NCBI RefSeq assembly: GCF_949987515.2
Contig: NC_082698.1
Span: 5,246,455-5,310,454 of the forward strand
DNA: 64,000 nt
Reading direction: 5' to 3'
Origin: Delphinus delphis
Taxonomy: Eukaryota; Chordata; Mammalia; Artiodactyla; Delphinidae
Each line of letters starts with the position of its first letter. Positions within the stretch are counted from its first letter, which is position 1. The notes under the pieces are model-generated. The model had not been told where the DNA came from and did not search any database. It worked only from the letters and a program-made list of their open reading frames with translations. Position numbers and translations under genes: made by a program. Below are positions 13,201-27,287 of the stretch, piece by piece.

Positions 13201-15896
13201 GCAACGCAAGCCCTTGAATAAATGTGTGCCTTTGCCTTGGGTGGCAGTACATATTTCTCTGTAAAAAAAAATAAGTCCATCATGGAAAAAAAATATCAAA
13301 GGGACAAAAGATCCTGAAGCAATTTCATGGAAAAACGGCCTCCAGGGCCACAAACGAAAGGTTGTGAAAATCAGCCTGCCTGGGACTGATGCTCAGATAG
13401 GGGCGCCCCAGAGGTCAGGGCTGAGCTGCCATCCTCTGTCTTTGGAGGGGTGTCCATTAGATCTCCAAGTCCTGCATGATTGAAGGAAGGGATCAGGTAG
13501 GTCCTTTCTAGCTCTGAAATGCCGTGAGTCAGTGATCTACAATTATGAGAGGAATGGATCTGAGAACTTCAGAAGAAAGTCTACTTGGAGATGAAAGTTT
13601 GGGCATTCACAGGGCATTTCTCAACCAAACAGCATCCATTCCCGTACTGGCAAATCGATTTACAAAGAGCCGAAGCAACCATCCTTGGGCAGTGGATTGC
13701 CCTGCTTCCTAGACACTGAAACCCAAGCACCAAAAGTGGTATCGTCCATCAGTGGGAATTTGGAGGTGGTTGACATGACTACAGTTTTTGTTTCCTAAAA
13801 TGACATTCTTTCCATTTTGATCTGGACCAATTGTGAAATTCTAATTTAAGACCATCTCAGCATGAAACAAGATAACAAGGGATACAAGTTTTAGTTTTCT
13901 GTAGTAAAACTTTTCTGGCTATCATCCATATTTCCTGTCAAAATAGGCTATAATTATTTCAGAAAATATTCGATGGATAAAGTACTAATAATCTTTGCTC
14001 ATCAGCAGTTGAAATCCTTTGTATCCACCCCGTCTCAGTAGGTCTCTTGTCAAGCTAATCCGATGAGTCACGCTAACTGATGATTCATCCTTTGTTCAGA
14101 TTTTGTTTCAAAAAGGAACAATGCAACATACCATTTCCCTGCTTTACTGAAGTGGTTAATTCGTAAAATAATACCACAACAAAATGGCTTGAATTCAAAT
14201 TTGTGCATTTTTATGAGGAGAGCCTGTGCTAACCTCAGTTCAAAGGCTTTGGGGAATGAAAGCAAGCTTTGAAAGATAATGATAATGATGATTCAGACTA
14301 ATTAAGTAGAATCTTTACCAGAATTTAAATCTTCCTGTAAAGTATTAGAATTCCTACCATTAGTTCCAAGTCCTACAACACCTGTCCCCTTCAGGAGGAC
14401 ACTGCCCGCACCTGCGTCCTTTCTGTATCATCAGGGCCACCCACAGCCAGCCTCAAGTGACACTAATAATTATGCAGTGAATCCGTGAGTGGACTTGGCC
14501 CCCGAAGGGAAGGGAAACACTGCCCGTCTGCCTATCACTTTGTTGTCAACACCCCAGAGGGAGGGAGTTTGCAGGATGCCCTGTTGTCTACGTTGTATTT
14601 TCATCTTTTGATATGATCCATGGATGGTCAAGTAGAGGTGAAATTTCAAACAACTGTTCTGATAAAGCACCCGGGTCCCTTCCATTTGGTGCTTCTGTGC
14701 ATTTCCTCAGCATTTTTCATGGAACTCCTAGGAGATGAGGGGCATGATGGCCCCACACACCGGGAGGCGGGAGGAACTGGTGATCTGGCTGAAGACAACC
14801 CCGTAGAACCCCTACCGTAAGACCTCGTAACAACAGAGCGACAACAACAGGGAACCTTCTGCACCGGAGGTGTGGGGGCCACAGACACAGTGAAGAAAGG
14901 CAGAGGACAGGGAGATGAAGGCGACCAGGGTGTTCCACCCAGGGACAGCTGACGCAGAGGACAGAGGACCATCTTGGAGGGGTGGCATATTGGGGAGGGT
15001 TTAGATGTGTTCTGTAGAACACCTCTCCCACCCCCCAGGCTAGAGGGTTGGAAACAACCGGAAGGATTAAGGGGAGAAAGAGCCTGAGGATTTCCAAGGA
15101 TGAAAGGGGATGCCTTGCTGCTGACACTTAAGCATGTAGCCTTACAGCAGCTGGGGAACTTTCCAGCGCATCGAAGTCTTTAACTGTTTATCAAGGAAGC
15201 TCCCAAATTCTGCAAGGTCCTTTCCAAAATGATTGGAGGGTTTCAGGAAAGACGAGAAATGTACCCTAATATTATGAGATGGAAAAGGAATTCACAGAAG
15301 TAATGGTTTGCATTTTCTCAAATCATCAATAGAAATTCATTGCATCACCGATAAGAACACAAAACAGAAGGCTGCAAAGATTCCAGACAAAAATGTGCAT
15401 GGAAATGCCACTGATTCCAGAGTATCGCAAAAAAGGAGCTGCAATCAGGACAGCCACCAGAACTGGACGCCTCGAAACTAATGCAGTCTTATTGTTAAGA
15501 GAGGTAAACTGCATTTGTATGCAGAACCGGGGCCAGGTCTAGCCTGTCCAGAGCCCACTTGGAGTGGAATCTTTGCTGCCTTTGTCATTTAGTGATTATC
15601 TCTAAGTGGAAGTGGCCTTTGCAGGCCTGCTTTCGATCACCACCACTTGTGCATATTAAGTTCTTTACCAACATGAACTGATGTGGAGGAAATTAGCTTT
15701 TGTCTAATACTTAGTGCTCTGTTCCTAGTATTTACAGTGACTGAGGGGGCGGGAGGAAGAGGACAGAAAGGATTTCCTTGGATAATACTTTAGGCGATGT
15801 CATTCTGATGTAAGGAAATATGTTTTAATAAAGTAAACTAAACGTTAGAAAAAAACAAAAAAGAATGACTTAACAGACCTCAAAATTCTCCTTGAG
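10241..15896. other. INSYN2A last intron, middle
   Basis: AT-rich blocks (10480-10880, 13780-14340) alternate with GC-richer ones (12120-13460, 14380-15130). No exon is recognised. 14040-14300 is repeat-free and rich in 'taat' and 'gataat' motifs and could be conserved non-coding DNA. Confidence 0.6.
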
Positions 15897-16188
15897 GGGC
15901 TTCCCTGGTGGCGCAGCGGTTGAGAATCTGCCTGCTAATGCAGGGGACACGGGTTCGAGCCCTGGTCTGGGAAGATCCCACATGCCACGGAGCAACTAGG
16001 CCCGTGAGCCACAACTACTGAGCCTGTGCTCCGCAACAAGGGAGGCCGCCATAGTGAGAGGCCCGCGCACCGTGATGAAGAGTGGTCCCCGCCTGCCACA
16101 ACTAGAGAAAGCCCTCGCACGGAAATGAAGACCCAACACAGCAAAAATAAATTAATAAACTCCTACCCCCAACATCTTAAAAAAAAAA
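15897..16188 (+). mobile_element. CHR SINE, long subtype with extended 3' region
   Basis: The tRNA-related head matches the other copies but carries more changes ('gcagcggttgagaatctgcc'). After the 'gaggcccgcgcaccg' segment it continues with 'ccacaactagagaaagccc' and an A/T-rich tail containing 'aaaaataaattaataaa'. This longer structure is shared with the copy at 49080. Clear target-site duplications were not found, consistent with an older insertion. Confidence 0.88.
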
Positions 16189-18109
16189 TTCCCCAAACCA
16201 ATAACCCAAGTTTTGTCTATTCCATTAGAATTATAAAAATATATTCTTTCTTTTTCCCCAACATGTAAGGATCAGGTTTTAGTCATCTTTAGTGACCTTT
16301 TACTAACCTTTAGTATCAAAAATTCTATGTGCAACTGATTACAGCTGTAAAAGTGAAAACTGATTACTCATTTCAACATATTCCTTGTAAAGCAATTAGT
16401 TAAAAATTATTCAGCAAAGAAAGGTTAATTATACTGATAGCCCTCCTCTTAAGACCCTCAAAAGTCAAAATTAACGAGGTAGTCACCTATGTCCAAAACA
16501 GTGTGAAGGAGTGACATTGTCAGTGTCAAGAGCAAATCAGCGTAATTCACTTTTAGACAACCATGTAGATTTTTCTACGAGCTAGATACAGCATCCAGTC
16601 CTTACCTGAATGCCCTAAGTTAGCATGTAAAATTCCTTGGGGACTCAATGACAAAAGAAACCACCTAGGGTTTGCTGCTGTCACTCAGCTGACTCTTCTG
16701 CCCCATCAGCCGCCTTGAAGGCACTGATCCCACAGACAACACATCCCTGGAAGTGTGGTAGGGAACCCGGGGGTTTAGACAGGTCACCAGTGACACCATA
16801 AGACATGCACGAGAAGCTAATGGTTTTCTGGCCTACGCACTGAGAACTGTCACTGCTCCATATTCTCTCTCTCTCTGCTCACGTCAGAAGAGGGGAAGCT
16901 CCTGAGAGCGTCAGCAACTCAGCGTTCTGGGCTGGTGGCTCAGAGGGGCCGCGCTGCTCTGCACTTCAGCTCAAGCACTGTGACCGCAAGTCATTCCTCT
17001 CTGGGCAACAGATTGTCCGTCCTCAAGATGAGAACAGAAGACAAGGTCATGGCCAAGATCTCAGCCAACCCGACTCAGGTCACCTGGCTGGGTGTTCCAG
17101 CCCTGGCACCTGAAGGACCCACTACAAACAATTTTGGAGAGTTCTGTGTTTTCTCCTTTTAACTGCAGTCACAATGCACTTCCTGCTCAAAGATTAAAAA
17201 TAATAATTGTGTGCTCTTTGTTGAGGCCAGGGACAGCAGTGAATTGGCAGTCCACATTTAATAATTATCCATCCCTTCTAAATATAATGTCTGATCTTGA
17301 TGGCTTGCTAGAAGTGTGACATCAGATATGCTTAATACACATGTGACACTGTTAGTGATCTGGTCCCTTTCTTACTCGAGAAATGATTATGGTTGGAGGT
17401 TATAAACAGCGCTTGAGTCTTTCTGCCTCGACCTCTCTGTGGTGCAAAATTATAGGAGGCTCAAACGCAGTTCCCTGATCCCTGTGCATCTGGCCAGCCC
17501 TCAAATTTGGGCACTTAGATGAAGCCCGGGTGCCAGACCACTCTTTGCATTCCAGTGGAGTCACAGATAAGAAAGATACCGAGGATGGAGCTTCAGTCAA
17601 GCATAAAAGGAAGGACTGTCCTCCTGCATGGTCAGGCTACGTACCACGATGTATTCAGAAAGGTCACTGTCTATAACTTTGGATACTTTGGAATATACTT
17701 TATAGCTAGGATAACTGGCTAATGTTTTGCTTTTTATAACCATAACCGTAATTTCCTTGCCACAGGCCATCACAAAAAGGGAACAGATCTTATAGTTCAG
17801 GTATTAGTACTATTGAATACCCATCTATTTCTAGTATTTTAAATCTTACAGTGACTCTGTAAACTTTGATTAGGCACCTACTGTGTGAAAAAGTGGCGGA
17901 AGAAGGATTCAGAGTTATGATGAATCATTTCTATGTTCAAATTATTAATACTGGAAACTATTGGAACAAGCTCCATACATATACACAACAGGTATATAAC
18001 AAATGGACATATTGTCTGTACATATGTTCATTTTGATGAGTAAGTTATAATTAGAAAACAGACGCAGCATTCTGCTAAGACTGGAAGTGAGGGGATTCGG
18101 GTTCAGTTC
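16189..18109. other. INSYN2A last intron, continued
   Basis: Repeat-free apart from a short CT run near 16865-16876. No coding evidence. Confidence 0.65.
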
Positions 18110-18560
18110 ATCAGTTTATTTCAATTCAGTAAACAGAGAGGTCACGTGCTGAGTCTGTCACTGTATTAAAGGCATCACAGATGCAGTTGAATTCAACATG
18201 GTCTATCCCTCGATGCGTTTCACAGAACTGAGAAAAAGTAGCTATGAGCCAGAACTGCTCTGATAAAAATGTGCAGAGGCCCTGAGCAGTGTGGACCAGA
18301 GGAGTCTGGACGGGACGGAGGGGCGGGCACGTGTGGTTAGTCTAGAAAATCCATGGAAGGAGGAGGCAACAAGTGCCCTCGGTTTAAAGGATGAGTGGAA
18401 GTTTGTCAAGGAGTTTCAGGTTTTCCTAAGGTGACTCTGGTACTTGGAAAATGCGTTAGGGCAAGAGAGAGACGGAGAGAGAAGCACTGAACGGCTGTTT
18501 CAGTGGCCAAAGTGAAAACTGCCTAAGTTCTTTGGGGGCAGAGGAAGGCGCTGGAGATTG
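18110..18560 (-). mobile_element. Degenerate L2-like repeat
   Basis: 'atttcaattcagtaaacaga', 'gaggccctgagcagtgtgg' and 'tcaaggagtttcaggttttc' resemble the reverse complement of L2 3' sequences. The similarity is patchy. Confidence 0.3.
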
Positions 18561-21500
18561 CTGAGGGTGGCTGCACGGTACCCAGCTGATGGAAGCAGGT
18601 GGGAAGGGCGAGTCCAGCTAGACGCCAAGGTGCCTGCATGGCAGCTGAGTTTGGGAAGACCGAGCAGCAGGCTGGGGAAACGCTCTGATTCTGGACATGC
18701 CAGATGGATGGGGCCCCTCAGTAGTCACACGGAGATGCGTCCAGGGAAGTATGATGGCTATTTTGGGTCCTGGTTCTCCCACTGCCTAAAGGCACAGCAG
18801 GGACCACATATGTAAACTGAGGCTGAGGAGTAAATAAAAAGAGATGTGCCTGGTTCACCAGGCTTGCAAGGGAGACAACCCAGCCTGTGACTTGGAGCCT
18901 GACTTTCAGCTTCTTCTGAACAACACTGTGTGATCCAAGGCGCTGACGTGAAGCCAGCCGGACATAAAGCACTGCATTTTGAGGACACTGTGAGAGCCAT
19001 CACACGCCCCAGCGAGCTGGCTGCCCCGAGTTTGCCTGAGTTTCCGTGTGGGCGTGGTGGCTCCATGGGGCCCCCTGGCGGTGGGCGTGTGCATCTCCAC
19101 TGTCGTTTCACAGCCCGGGAAGCTCGGGTCCCTGAAGGTGGGATGATGTATCCACGGTGGCAGAGCGTGGGTCAGTCGGAGCCACACCGAGCACCGGGGA
19201 CTCTGCGATCTGATTCAAAGAAAATTAAAAACGGAGGCCTCCGCTCTGCAGTCCACTGAGCCCCGCCAACACTGTCAAGGTTGGAGAAATCAGAGATTTC
19301 GGGTTTTCTTCCAGTCCAGGAAACACACAATGCCTGGGAGCCGAACTCACCTGCTTTTAACTCTTCACTGCTACACCCAGGGGACTGGAGAAAGGAATGT
19401 TCTAAATCCATTTCCCCTTCAATGAACTCAAGGAGCTGGCGACATCTTGCTAAGGAAACTGTGGCAGGGCCCGGGTATTTATAGGAGCAGCAGACAAGCA
19501 CAGCATCCGCTGGAGATGCTGGGACCACGCTCTTCTGCAAAACTGCATGAAGCCGTGGGGAGAAGTGTTACTACAAAGCCCAGCAGAGACGCCGGGAAGC
19601 AAATAAAGCTGGTGCCAGCTGACAGAGCAGCCTGAGCTTCAGCGCAGGTTTTTATTTCTTTGGAAATGTAGAGTAATAATTCTGTAAGCCAAGTCCCTAC
19701 ACATAAAACTTCTATTTTCAAGAGAAAAAGACTAACCAAAAAATGCAGTCTGCAGCCCGTGGCTTTAATCCTTCATCACCGCGAGCCACACAGATGTGGC
19801 CAGTGGCTTTCGGTGGCACGCCTGGCAGCACGGCTTCAGTTACCACGGAGCTCTCAACGCAAGCATTTTGTTGGATGGACGCAGGCAGGGGAAGGAGAGA
19901 GATAAAACGTAAACAATGATAGCTCCCGGGGATTTATATCTTGTAAACAGCCCAGCAGTCCTGGGGCCGTTCTGGATCACCCGGCACAGTCTGCAGTCTA
20001 CGCTGTACCTCAGGCACTAAAGGAGAGAACAGCCAGCTTAGCGGAGGCTGGCCTGGCTCCAGTCCCTTCACACTCAGGCTCGGACTCTCTAGAGTCAGGA
20101 CTTTTTCCAGGCTGCTTCTCCTCAGAGGTGCAAGTGTTCCGCATGATGCGTGTGTCCCCTCGACGGTGCGCTACAGACGCCAGATCTGGCCTGCAGGAGG
20201 CGGACGGTACCACCAGCAGCCTCCAGCCTCGTGTGCGGCCGGACGCTGAGACCCTGGGCATTGCAGGAAGCTGTGCCAAGCCCCAGCCGAGCCCTAACAG
20301 ATGAGGACAAGGTCTAGAGGCCAGACTTGGAACACACACGCTCCTGTCTGCCTGTTCAATGAGGGCTAAGTCTCTGAGCTGGAACTGCTCTGGGAAGGCA
20401 GGTCCAAACCGCAGAGGGCAGGTGCACTGCCCTCGACTGAGCTTAGAAGCAGCATCATGCAGAAAACCACAGCAGGGCCTGCAGCCCACAGGAAAAGTGG
20501 GAAGGGAATCACAAGACTCCCGGGTTCGAAGAGCACAACTGGCCGCACCCTGCTGACCCCACCCATCTTGCAGACTCTTCCAGAAAAGGGGAAGCCAGGA
20601 GTAGAAGCGGGGGAGGCAGGCTGCAAACAGATCCTGGTGTGTGTTTTACGACAAAAGTTTCAGCATCTTCTTCGATTAAGTTCTGAGAGAAGGGAGCCGG
20701 GCCACAGATTCCACCGAGAGTGGGTCCCATAGCGCTGCCTGCGGGAGAAGCCCTGTTTACCGGCAGTAAGGAGGGGGCTCGATGGGAGGGAAGAGCAAGG
20801 GGACACAGCCAACATCACCGACCAAGACACAGCAGCCCAGGGCAATGGGGACGAAAGCCGAGACGGGACTTGTCTTTTACGGCTCACGCGTTAATTCTGT
20901 AAGTATTACGTAGGCAACTGCCGCGACTCAGGCCGTGCTGTAGGTGCTGGGAGCAGAGACGGGACAAGAGTCACCCCGTCACAGCAGCTGCATTCGGGGG
21001 ACGGAGGCAAAATGACACAGAGACAAATGCAATCATCTGTAGTGAGTGCCAAGAAGGGAGAAAGGAGCCGAGTGGGGGAGCTTGCAGAAGGTGCTAGAGA
21101 GTAAGGAGGTCATGTGGGCCTGGGGACAGAGGGGCAAGGAGTGGCCAGGACACGTGCTCCAGACAGGGGAGAAAGCGACAGCCCTGAAGACGGTGACGGT
21201 GCCCACAGGCACCGTCTGCCGGGCAGCTGCAGCCAACCCCGCCAACACGCCCCCCGTGTCCCTCCGATCAGTGTGGAAGCCCAAATCGAGGGCCATCGCT
21301 TCTCCACGAGGCAGCACCCACCCCCCATCCCCCGCTCCCAGGCCCTATCTGGACAGCTCGCTGTGTTAAACAGGGAGGGGCTCTGGGCACAGAGTCCAAG
21401 TGCCCTAGACTGTCCACCGCTGGCTTCTGTCCAAGTCCTCTGTGCGGACCAGGGCAGCAGGTGCTGCTTTATTCTGGCCATTTGGCTGCTAAGACTGAAG

Positions 21501-24198
21501 GGACCTTTGCTCTGCGTCAGCTAGAGTCGGCCAGACTATTAACCTTCGGACACTGCCCTCTCCAGCCGGCTGTCTGCTTCACATTGACCCGGTGACTTGG
21601 TGTGCTCCGCCCTAAAGGAGAAAAGTCCCCCAGTGGAAAACACTGGACAGAGCCACGTTATTCCTACCTGATAGCAGGGCACAGCATCCCCTGGTACCCG
21701 GACATCACCTGACAAGCAGGTGCACTGCAACTTGGGGTTACAGACCGGGAGGGAGGTGCAGGGCTCAAGGTCACCTCACTGCAGGCATCTCCCAGCAGGT
21801 GCTCACGGCCACTCACACTCCCTCCACGAAGAAACCAGCTCCTGGTGGCAGCTTCTCAGTCGTGGGGGAGTGCAGATAGGAATCAACAGACAGATGAAGT
21901 CGAGTCATTTTGTTAAACAAGAACTCAGATTAGAGTACGCTGTGATTACAGTGGTGGTTCTGCGGTGTGATAAATTGGTTAATAACAGGATTCCCAATGT
22001 AGGAGCTTAATGGGAATTCAATAATTACAGGTACCCAGAATTGTACTGTTAGCCCAGGAAATGCTAGCACCCACCCTCTGACCTAATAACACAAAACCTA
22101 TCTGGGCCTACTGAGATGGTTATGATCTGGAGAACATGCTTTCAATACTAACCAAGCACCTTGACAAAATTACTCTTTTGTACCTAAAATACCATATTGG
22201 ATGCTATACTATCTTACAGACTCAATGGCAAGGTTCTTATTTTCCTTGTTAAATGTCCAAGTTGAAGAATTCTTGAATAGGTATTTCTTAATCATTGTTA
22301 GCTCTTGTCCCCATTATACAATTAGTGATCAACAAATGATAAGGAGAAAATAATATCTGAATTGCATCTTATAGTTTAAGAAACTCTTTCTTTCAGGACA
22401 GGGGGAGTGGGGAGGATCCTTACCATTTTTCAGTAAGATACCAGGACAGTAATTATTATACCCCTTCAAGTGAAGGAAACCGAACCTTAAAGAGGTTAAG
22501 GGATTTATCTGAGCCCCCACTCACCCCCTCCCCACTCCGCAGCATCAGATGAAAAAGCCAGGAGGGAAATCCCTGTTCTTCCCACTGAAACGATAACTGA
22601 GGCTCGTGTTTCACAAAGGCAGCATGTCCTGAGATGTGCACTTTTCGCAACTGTCCCCATGAGGAAGCATGACTACATTATCCCGTTCTAGATTAGCAAG
22701 TTATGAGTTCACGGGGTTTTGTTCCATTTCCTATAAACTGCAGCATAACTCAGAGGACCTTTGAAATGAGGGGGGGGAAATAGTTTTTGTTTTGGGAACA
22801 GGGGGAGAACTAGCCATAAACTTCTCTGACAATATTTTTAATTTTTTCACTAATACAGTCTTTGATGATACGAAAAATGGAACAGTGGATTTAAAGCATG
22901 ACACGGTCCATTAGATGGGTCTTGAACTTGTTTTTAAAACTCCAGATAATACAGCTTTGCTGTTTTTGTCTTTTCAAAATGTCAAAATGTAGCTAGGATT
23001 AATGGTTCTCTAAATCAATAGGATATCATGTTTGTAAATGGTTTACGGTTCCACCGGACGTAAAATGTTGAGCTCAAGTACTATCATCACTGCTGAGCCT
23101 TTAGTGAAATCTACTGACATTTCGACTGGCACCCAGCGCAGAAATGGAGGCAGCACAGAGTGGACATCTCCGGAGGCCTGGCGTGATGCAGCGCCCAGGT
23201 TCAAATCCTAGGGGTACAGGCAAGGGAACCAAAAGGGAGGCGAGGCCCATTGCCCCTGGGCTGATCACAGAAGAGTGACACTGGAGCAGGGGGGTCCTAC
23301 CCAAAGTTAGGGGGTCAACAATGGTCCCTTCCAAAGCCATGAATGGATGGGAGGACTCTAGGCCAGATGCAGCATTGTCAGGAGAAATTTCATAAGACAC
23401 AAGAAAACCAGCTGTATCGCTGTCGTTCTAACACGAACCCTATCACTACTGGCAAATGTCCTTCCCCGTGGCTGCCTGTTTGCATATTATGGCTCAGCCA
23501 CGTAACTACAGTTTTGTTATTTTCACCGAACACTATCTATCTTTTTGCCTGGAAAACTATCTTTGAGAACAACTGAGTGATATTCAATGGTGTTGACTTG
23601 ATAAAACACACTCTCTTCCCCAATGTTGGATATTTGGGCTCTTACCAGTTTTTTAGGCAGATGAGATTTTGCAAAGGAGACCAGAAGCCAAGGTCACTTC
23701 ACTTTACAACTCTTTCAGGTGAGATAAATGGTTTTCTCTGACCTTGTGAAAAGTTGCACAGAGCTTCCAAATACCTGGTGTATATGCACTAAGACGACCC
23801 CTGAACACACATATCTTCGGTTACCTCTCTGTCCCATGAAGCACATGTGTGCAGTCTATGGACAAGCAAAAGGGTTACTCACATGTCACATTTCTCATTT
23901 CAACAAACACAGTCTATGCTTTCACACCACCTGTGTACATTAATAAAACTTCAAAAGTTGGCAATGAATGCAAATAAGTTATTTTTCAAAGAAAATGAAA
24001 CTTTTTGAGATAGTTCACAGTGACCGAGCACTAAAACATATTATAGCCAATTGCTTAATATTGAACCGTCAAACGGCATTAAACACCATCCGAATGATCA
24101 TTACCCTGCTGGGATGGCACCAAATTCTGCTGTCTCTAAGGGAGCTCTTTACATAGGAAAGACCAAGCACTAAATTCTTCCCTCTCTCTTCTTTCTAG
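18561..24198. other. INSYN2A last intron, right part
   Basis: GC-rich from about 18.5 to 21.9 kb with many overlapping chance frames on both strands, then AT-rich. It ends in the pyrimidine tract and 'ctag' acceptor at 24181-24198. No other exon is recognised. Confidence 0.65.
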
Positions 24199-24379
24199 TG
24201 TGGAGCTAGATTTTAAGCAGCAAGAAGACAAACTCCAGCCAGTTCTGAGGAAACTCCATCCTTTCGAGGAAACTCAGGTCGCACACTCGCCTTACTCTCA
24301 GGAGACTTACTCAACTCCCAAGCAAAAACCCAAAACTGAATCTAAAAAGCACGGACGATGGAAACTCTGGTTCCTTTAA
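24199..24379 (+). CDS. INSYN2A: INSYN2A terminal coding exon with stop codon
   Basis: After a polypyrimidine tract and 'ttctag', this exon contributes one base to a split serine codon, then 59 codons and TAA. The product contains VELDFKQQEDKLQPVLRKLH, PFEETQVAHSPYSQETY and the basic C-terminus KKHGRWKLWFL. This matches the C-terminus of INSYN2A as I recall it. INSYN2A is a neuronal protein of inhibitory, gephyrin-associated synapses. The mix of charged, low-complexity sequence with a lysine-rich, tryptophan-containing tail fits a scaffold protein and shows no enzymatic motif. The exon is separated from 8854-8925 by a 15,273-base intron. It lies antisense within a DOCK1 intron, the same nested arrangement as in the human genome. 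The frame is intact with no premature stop. Confidence 0.95.
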
Positions 24380-26840
24380 AACTCATGGTGTTTGGAGTCC
24401 AAAGGCCGTCTTTAAAACCCACTGGAGTTCAAAGTAAATCCTTTCCCAAAACGAATAGGACGGAGTGAACGGTGGCTGACTCGGACCCCACCTGTTCTCA
24501 CCCTGCTTACCAAAAAGGCCTTTGTAACAGATCAACTCACAGAAGCGAAGTAGTACATGTCACACCTTGCCTGCTGTTCCTTGCAGTTCGTGGATGTGGG
24601 ATGTAAAACCGGAAACGAAACTTAACATAGTCAAAGATGATAAGTAAACATTCTATGCCCGCACCCCAGATCAGCAAGGATTACATTATCAACCTGCAGA
24701 ACGGCAGGCTGTCACTCTGTAACACAGCTAAAACTCATAATTATTTTCAAGCCTTTATTTTTTTTTTAATACTGAGAAGAAAAAGTAGCCCTTACATTTG
24801 CAAAGGACTTCATTTTTATGTTTAATTTTGCAAATAAGCGGGGGGCGAGTGCCATTTTCAGCACATCCAATTCCGGAGAAAGCACAATTTTTTTCAAGTG
24901 GTCGGAGACCATGAATAATCTCTAAAATGTGACTATATGTATATTTGCCTCATGTGCTGTAGCGCTAAGCCAAGTGACATCTCAGCGTCACGCTGACACC
25001 TCAAATTCAGCGTTTGTTTCAACTCCAGACCGGTGACGTGCTTACTGCTCACCCTGCAGATGCCCGGCAGCCAGGGGTCCCCCAAAGTCAGGACATGCCT
25101 TTAATCACTGCAAGCCGACAGGGTCAGAGCTATCGGACACTAAGCTTTCGCAGATCTCATTTTTAATCTTTTGGTACCCAAAGGCCAAATGATAAATCCT
25201 GGCAAGAATTTGAAAACACACGTAGAGAGATACACAGCAGATAATACAGTCACCAATAAATCACAGGCGTTCTCTGCCACCGGAAAGTGTTTCTGTGGAT
25301 CAATCTCTGAGACACTGTTCGTCACGAAAGCGCAGCCAGACATTTTATACGATTCGTTACGCTTTGTAACAACTGTAGAAGATCTGACCATCTCAAAGAG
25401 AAACCGCGTGCTTAGTTTAGCTGCTACCAACAAACCAACTAACGTCACCTACATTTAACCTATTAGTGAGTCGTACTAAATGACATACCTAGGGGAAAGC
25501 TGTGAATCAAATGTTTTTAGGTCTTTTTTAAATAAATCGTGACACTTCGAGTTCTCTTTTGATTACACATTGCAATATAAATCTTAGTTCCTTTATTTTT
25601 TCACTCATTCCTTTGCACCTTTGCAAGTATCTTTTTATAGAAATCAAAAGCCCCTAGTCTATTAAGGACTCTTGTCTATGAAGTTTTGGCTTTTCACAGT
25701 AGGACGTAGGGATCTTCTTTTGACTTTTTTTGGTTCAACTTTAATTTTGAGTCGTTTGTGAATGTACAATGAAACCGAGTCTTCTGGTCTCTGTCCAACC
25801 GTTTCTTATCTAATCTCGTGCTCACACGCACACCTCACTGACCAGATGCCAATAAGGTGGTCGGCCTTAGTGAAAGGATCTACCTGCGTTTCTCAGATTG
25901 GAGCTATTTCTTGCCACGCATTTTCCTCCTGACTCAATAGCAAATCTATTTTCGTTCTAAGTGTTTTGATTCTAGAAAGACCTTAGTGGACTTGAAAAAA
26001 AAGTGACAGGAGTATCTCATGTAAGCATTCTTTGGGGATTACTCAAGCTATATCACAGATGTGTGCTTTAATTAAAAGAAAAACACGCATCTTTTGTGGA
26101 CATGATACATGAGGATCCAAATCCTTGGATATCAGTTAACAGAATTGAGAAATATTTTTGTGCAAGAGGAAGGCTAAGTTGATCCTGTACCATGAAGGAA
26201 GTGCAATTGTTTCATGTAGAGATAAAGTTTAAAAAAATGTGTTTCATGTATTTTCTACTCTTTTTAACTAAAGTTATAAAAAATGTTTGCAACAAGCTAT
26301 CTCTCCTTGTGTTTTCAAAATCCCGACTATCTCAGTGAATTGAAATAAGGGTGTTAGCAGCTCTCTGCTTAGTACCATAATTCCGTCTAAACAAGAGGAC
26401 ATCTAGTAAACAAAGTAACATCACTGTTTGAAAGCAGTCTAGACAAAAAAAAAAGTTAATATTTTCAGGATCAAAAAGGAAACTGAAGATAAATTCCTAT
26501 TTAAAAATGAAACTGTCTTCAGAATAGAAAAAAAAATATTTTCAAACTCATTTCACAGTTTAACTGCAATGTGTCCTAACAGATGATGACTCTTCTCTTA
26601 GAAAGATTTAAGTAAAATCTTTGATACAAAACCAAGGTAAAAAGTACCGTGTTCCCTCATATGTAGATGTACACATGGCATTACGTATAGAGATTAAATT
26701 ATTATACTTGTCACTAAGTTCTTTATTAATTTTTAAATAAAAAAAAAATCAAAGGTCATGTTTTGTGTGGCTATTAATCTTATTTCATGGTTTCCATAAT
26801 TTGGTAAAAAATAAGTAATCTGAGGAAATAATAATAAAGG
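24380..26840 (+). other. INSYN2A: Probable INSYN2A 3' UTR and downstream flank; end not determined
   Basis: The sequence after the INSYN2A stop is AT-rich, without recognisable interspersed repeats until a CHR SINE at 27072, as expected for a 3' UTR. Canonical AATAAA signals occur at 25255-25260, 25531-25536, 26736-26741 and 26833-26838. None has decisive surrounding context, and the 26736 copy sits in an A-rich run. The true cleavage site cannot be chosen by reading alone. A short UTR of about 0.9 kb or a long one of about 2.5 kb are both possible. Confidence 0.4.
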
Positions 26841-27071
26841 AAAGATGTTCAGGCTGAAGAGAACTCCATTGGGTCTTTCGGAGAGGAGAAGGGCCGTGGG
26901 CACTGCCTACTGGCCTGGTCTGGCTGGGGAGGGGGCAGGGCTGAAATCCAGCTCAGACTCAGTTGACCAGACCACGCACCCTGGCATGGGCTTCAGCTGC
27001 CAGGAGAACAGGATGGCTTTTAAGGGCGAAGGGCACAGTACACAGCAGGATCTGGCTGAGGTCTAATTTTT

Positions 27072-27274
27072 GTTTTTATTTTTATTTTTTTTGCGGCACG
27101 CGGGCCTCTCACTGTTGTGGCCTCTCCCGTTGCGGAGCACAGGCTCCGGACGCGCAGGCTCAGCGGCCACGGCTCACGGGCCCAGCCGCTCCGCGGCATG
27201 TGGGATCCTCCCGGACTGCGGCACGCCCTGCATCGGCAGGCGGACTCTCAACCACTGCGCCACCAGGGAAGCCC
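27072..27274 (-). mobile_element. CHR SINE with internal deletion in the B box
   Basis: This reversed copy has its poly(T) at the left and 'ccaccagggaagccc' at the right. It is flanked by perfect 13-base duplications 'aggtctaattttt' (27059-27071 and 27275-27287), so it is a clean and probably young insertion. About ten bases matching 'aacccgtgtc' of the other copies are missing at 27225/27226. This removes part of the Pol III B-box equivalent. Confidence 0.93.
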
Positions 27275-27287
27275 AGGTCTAATTTTT

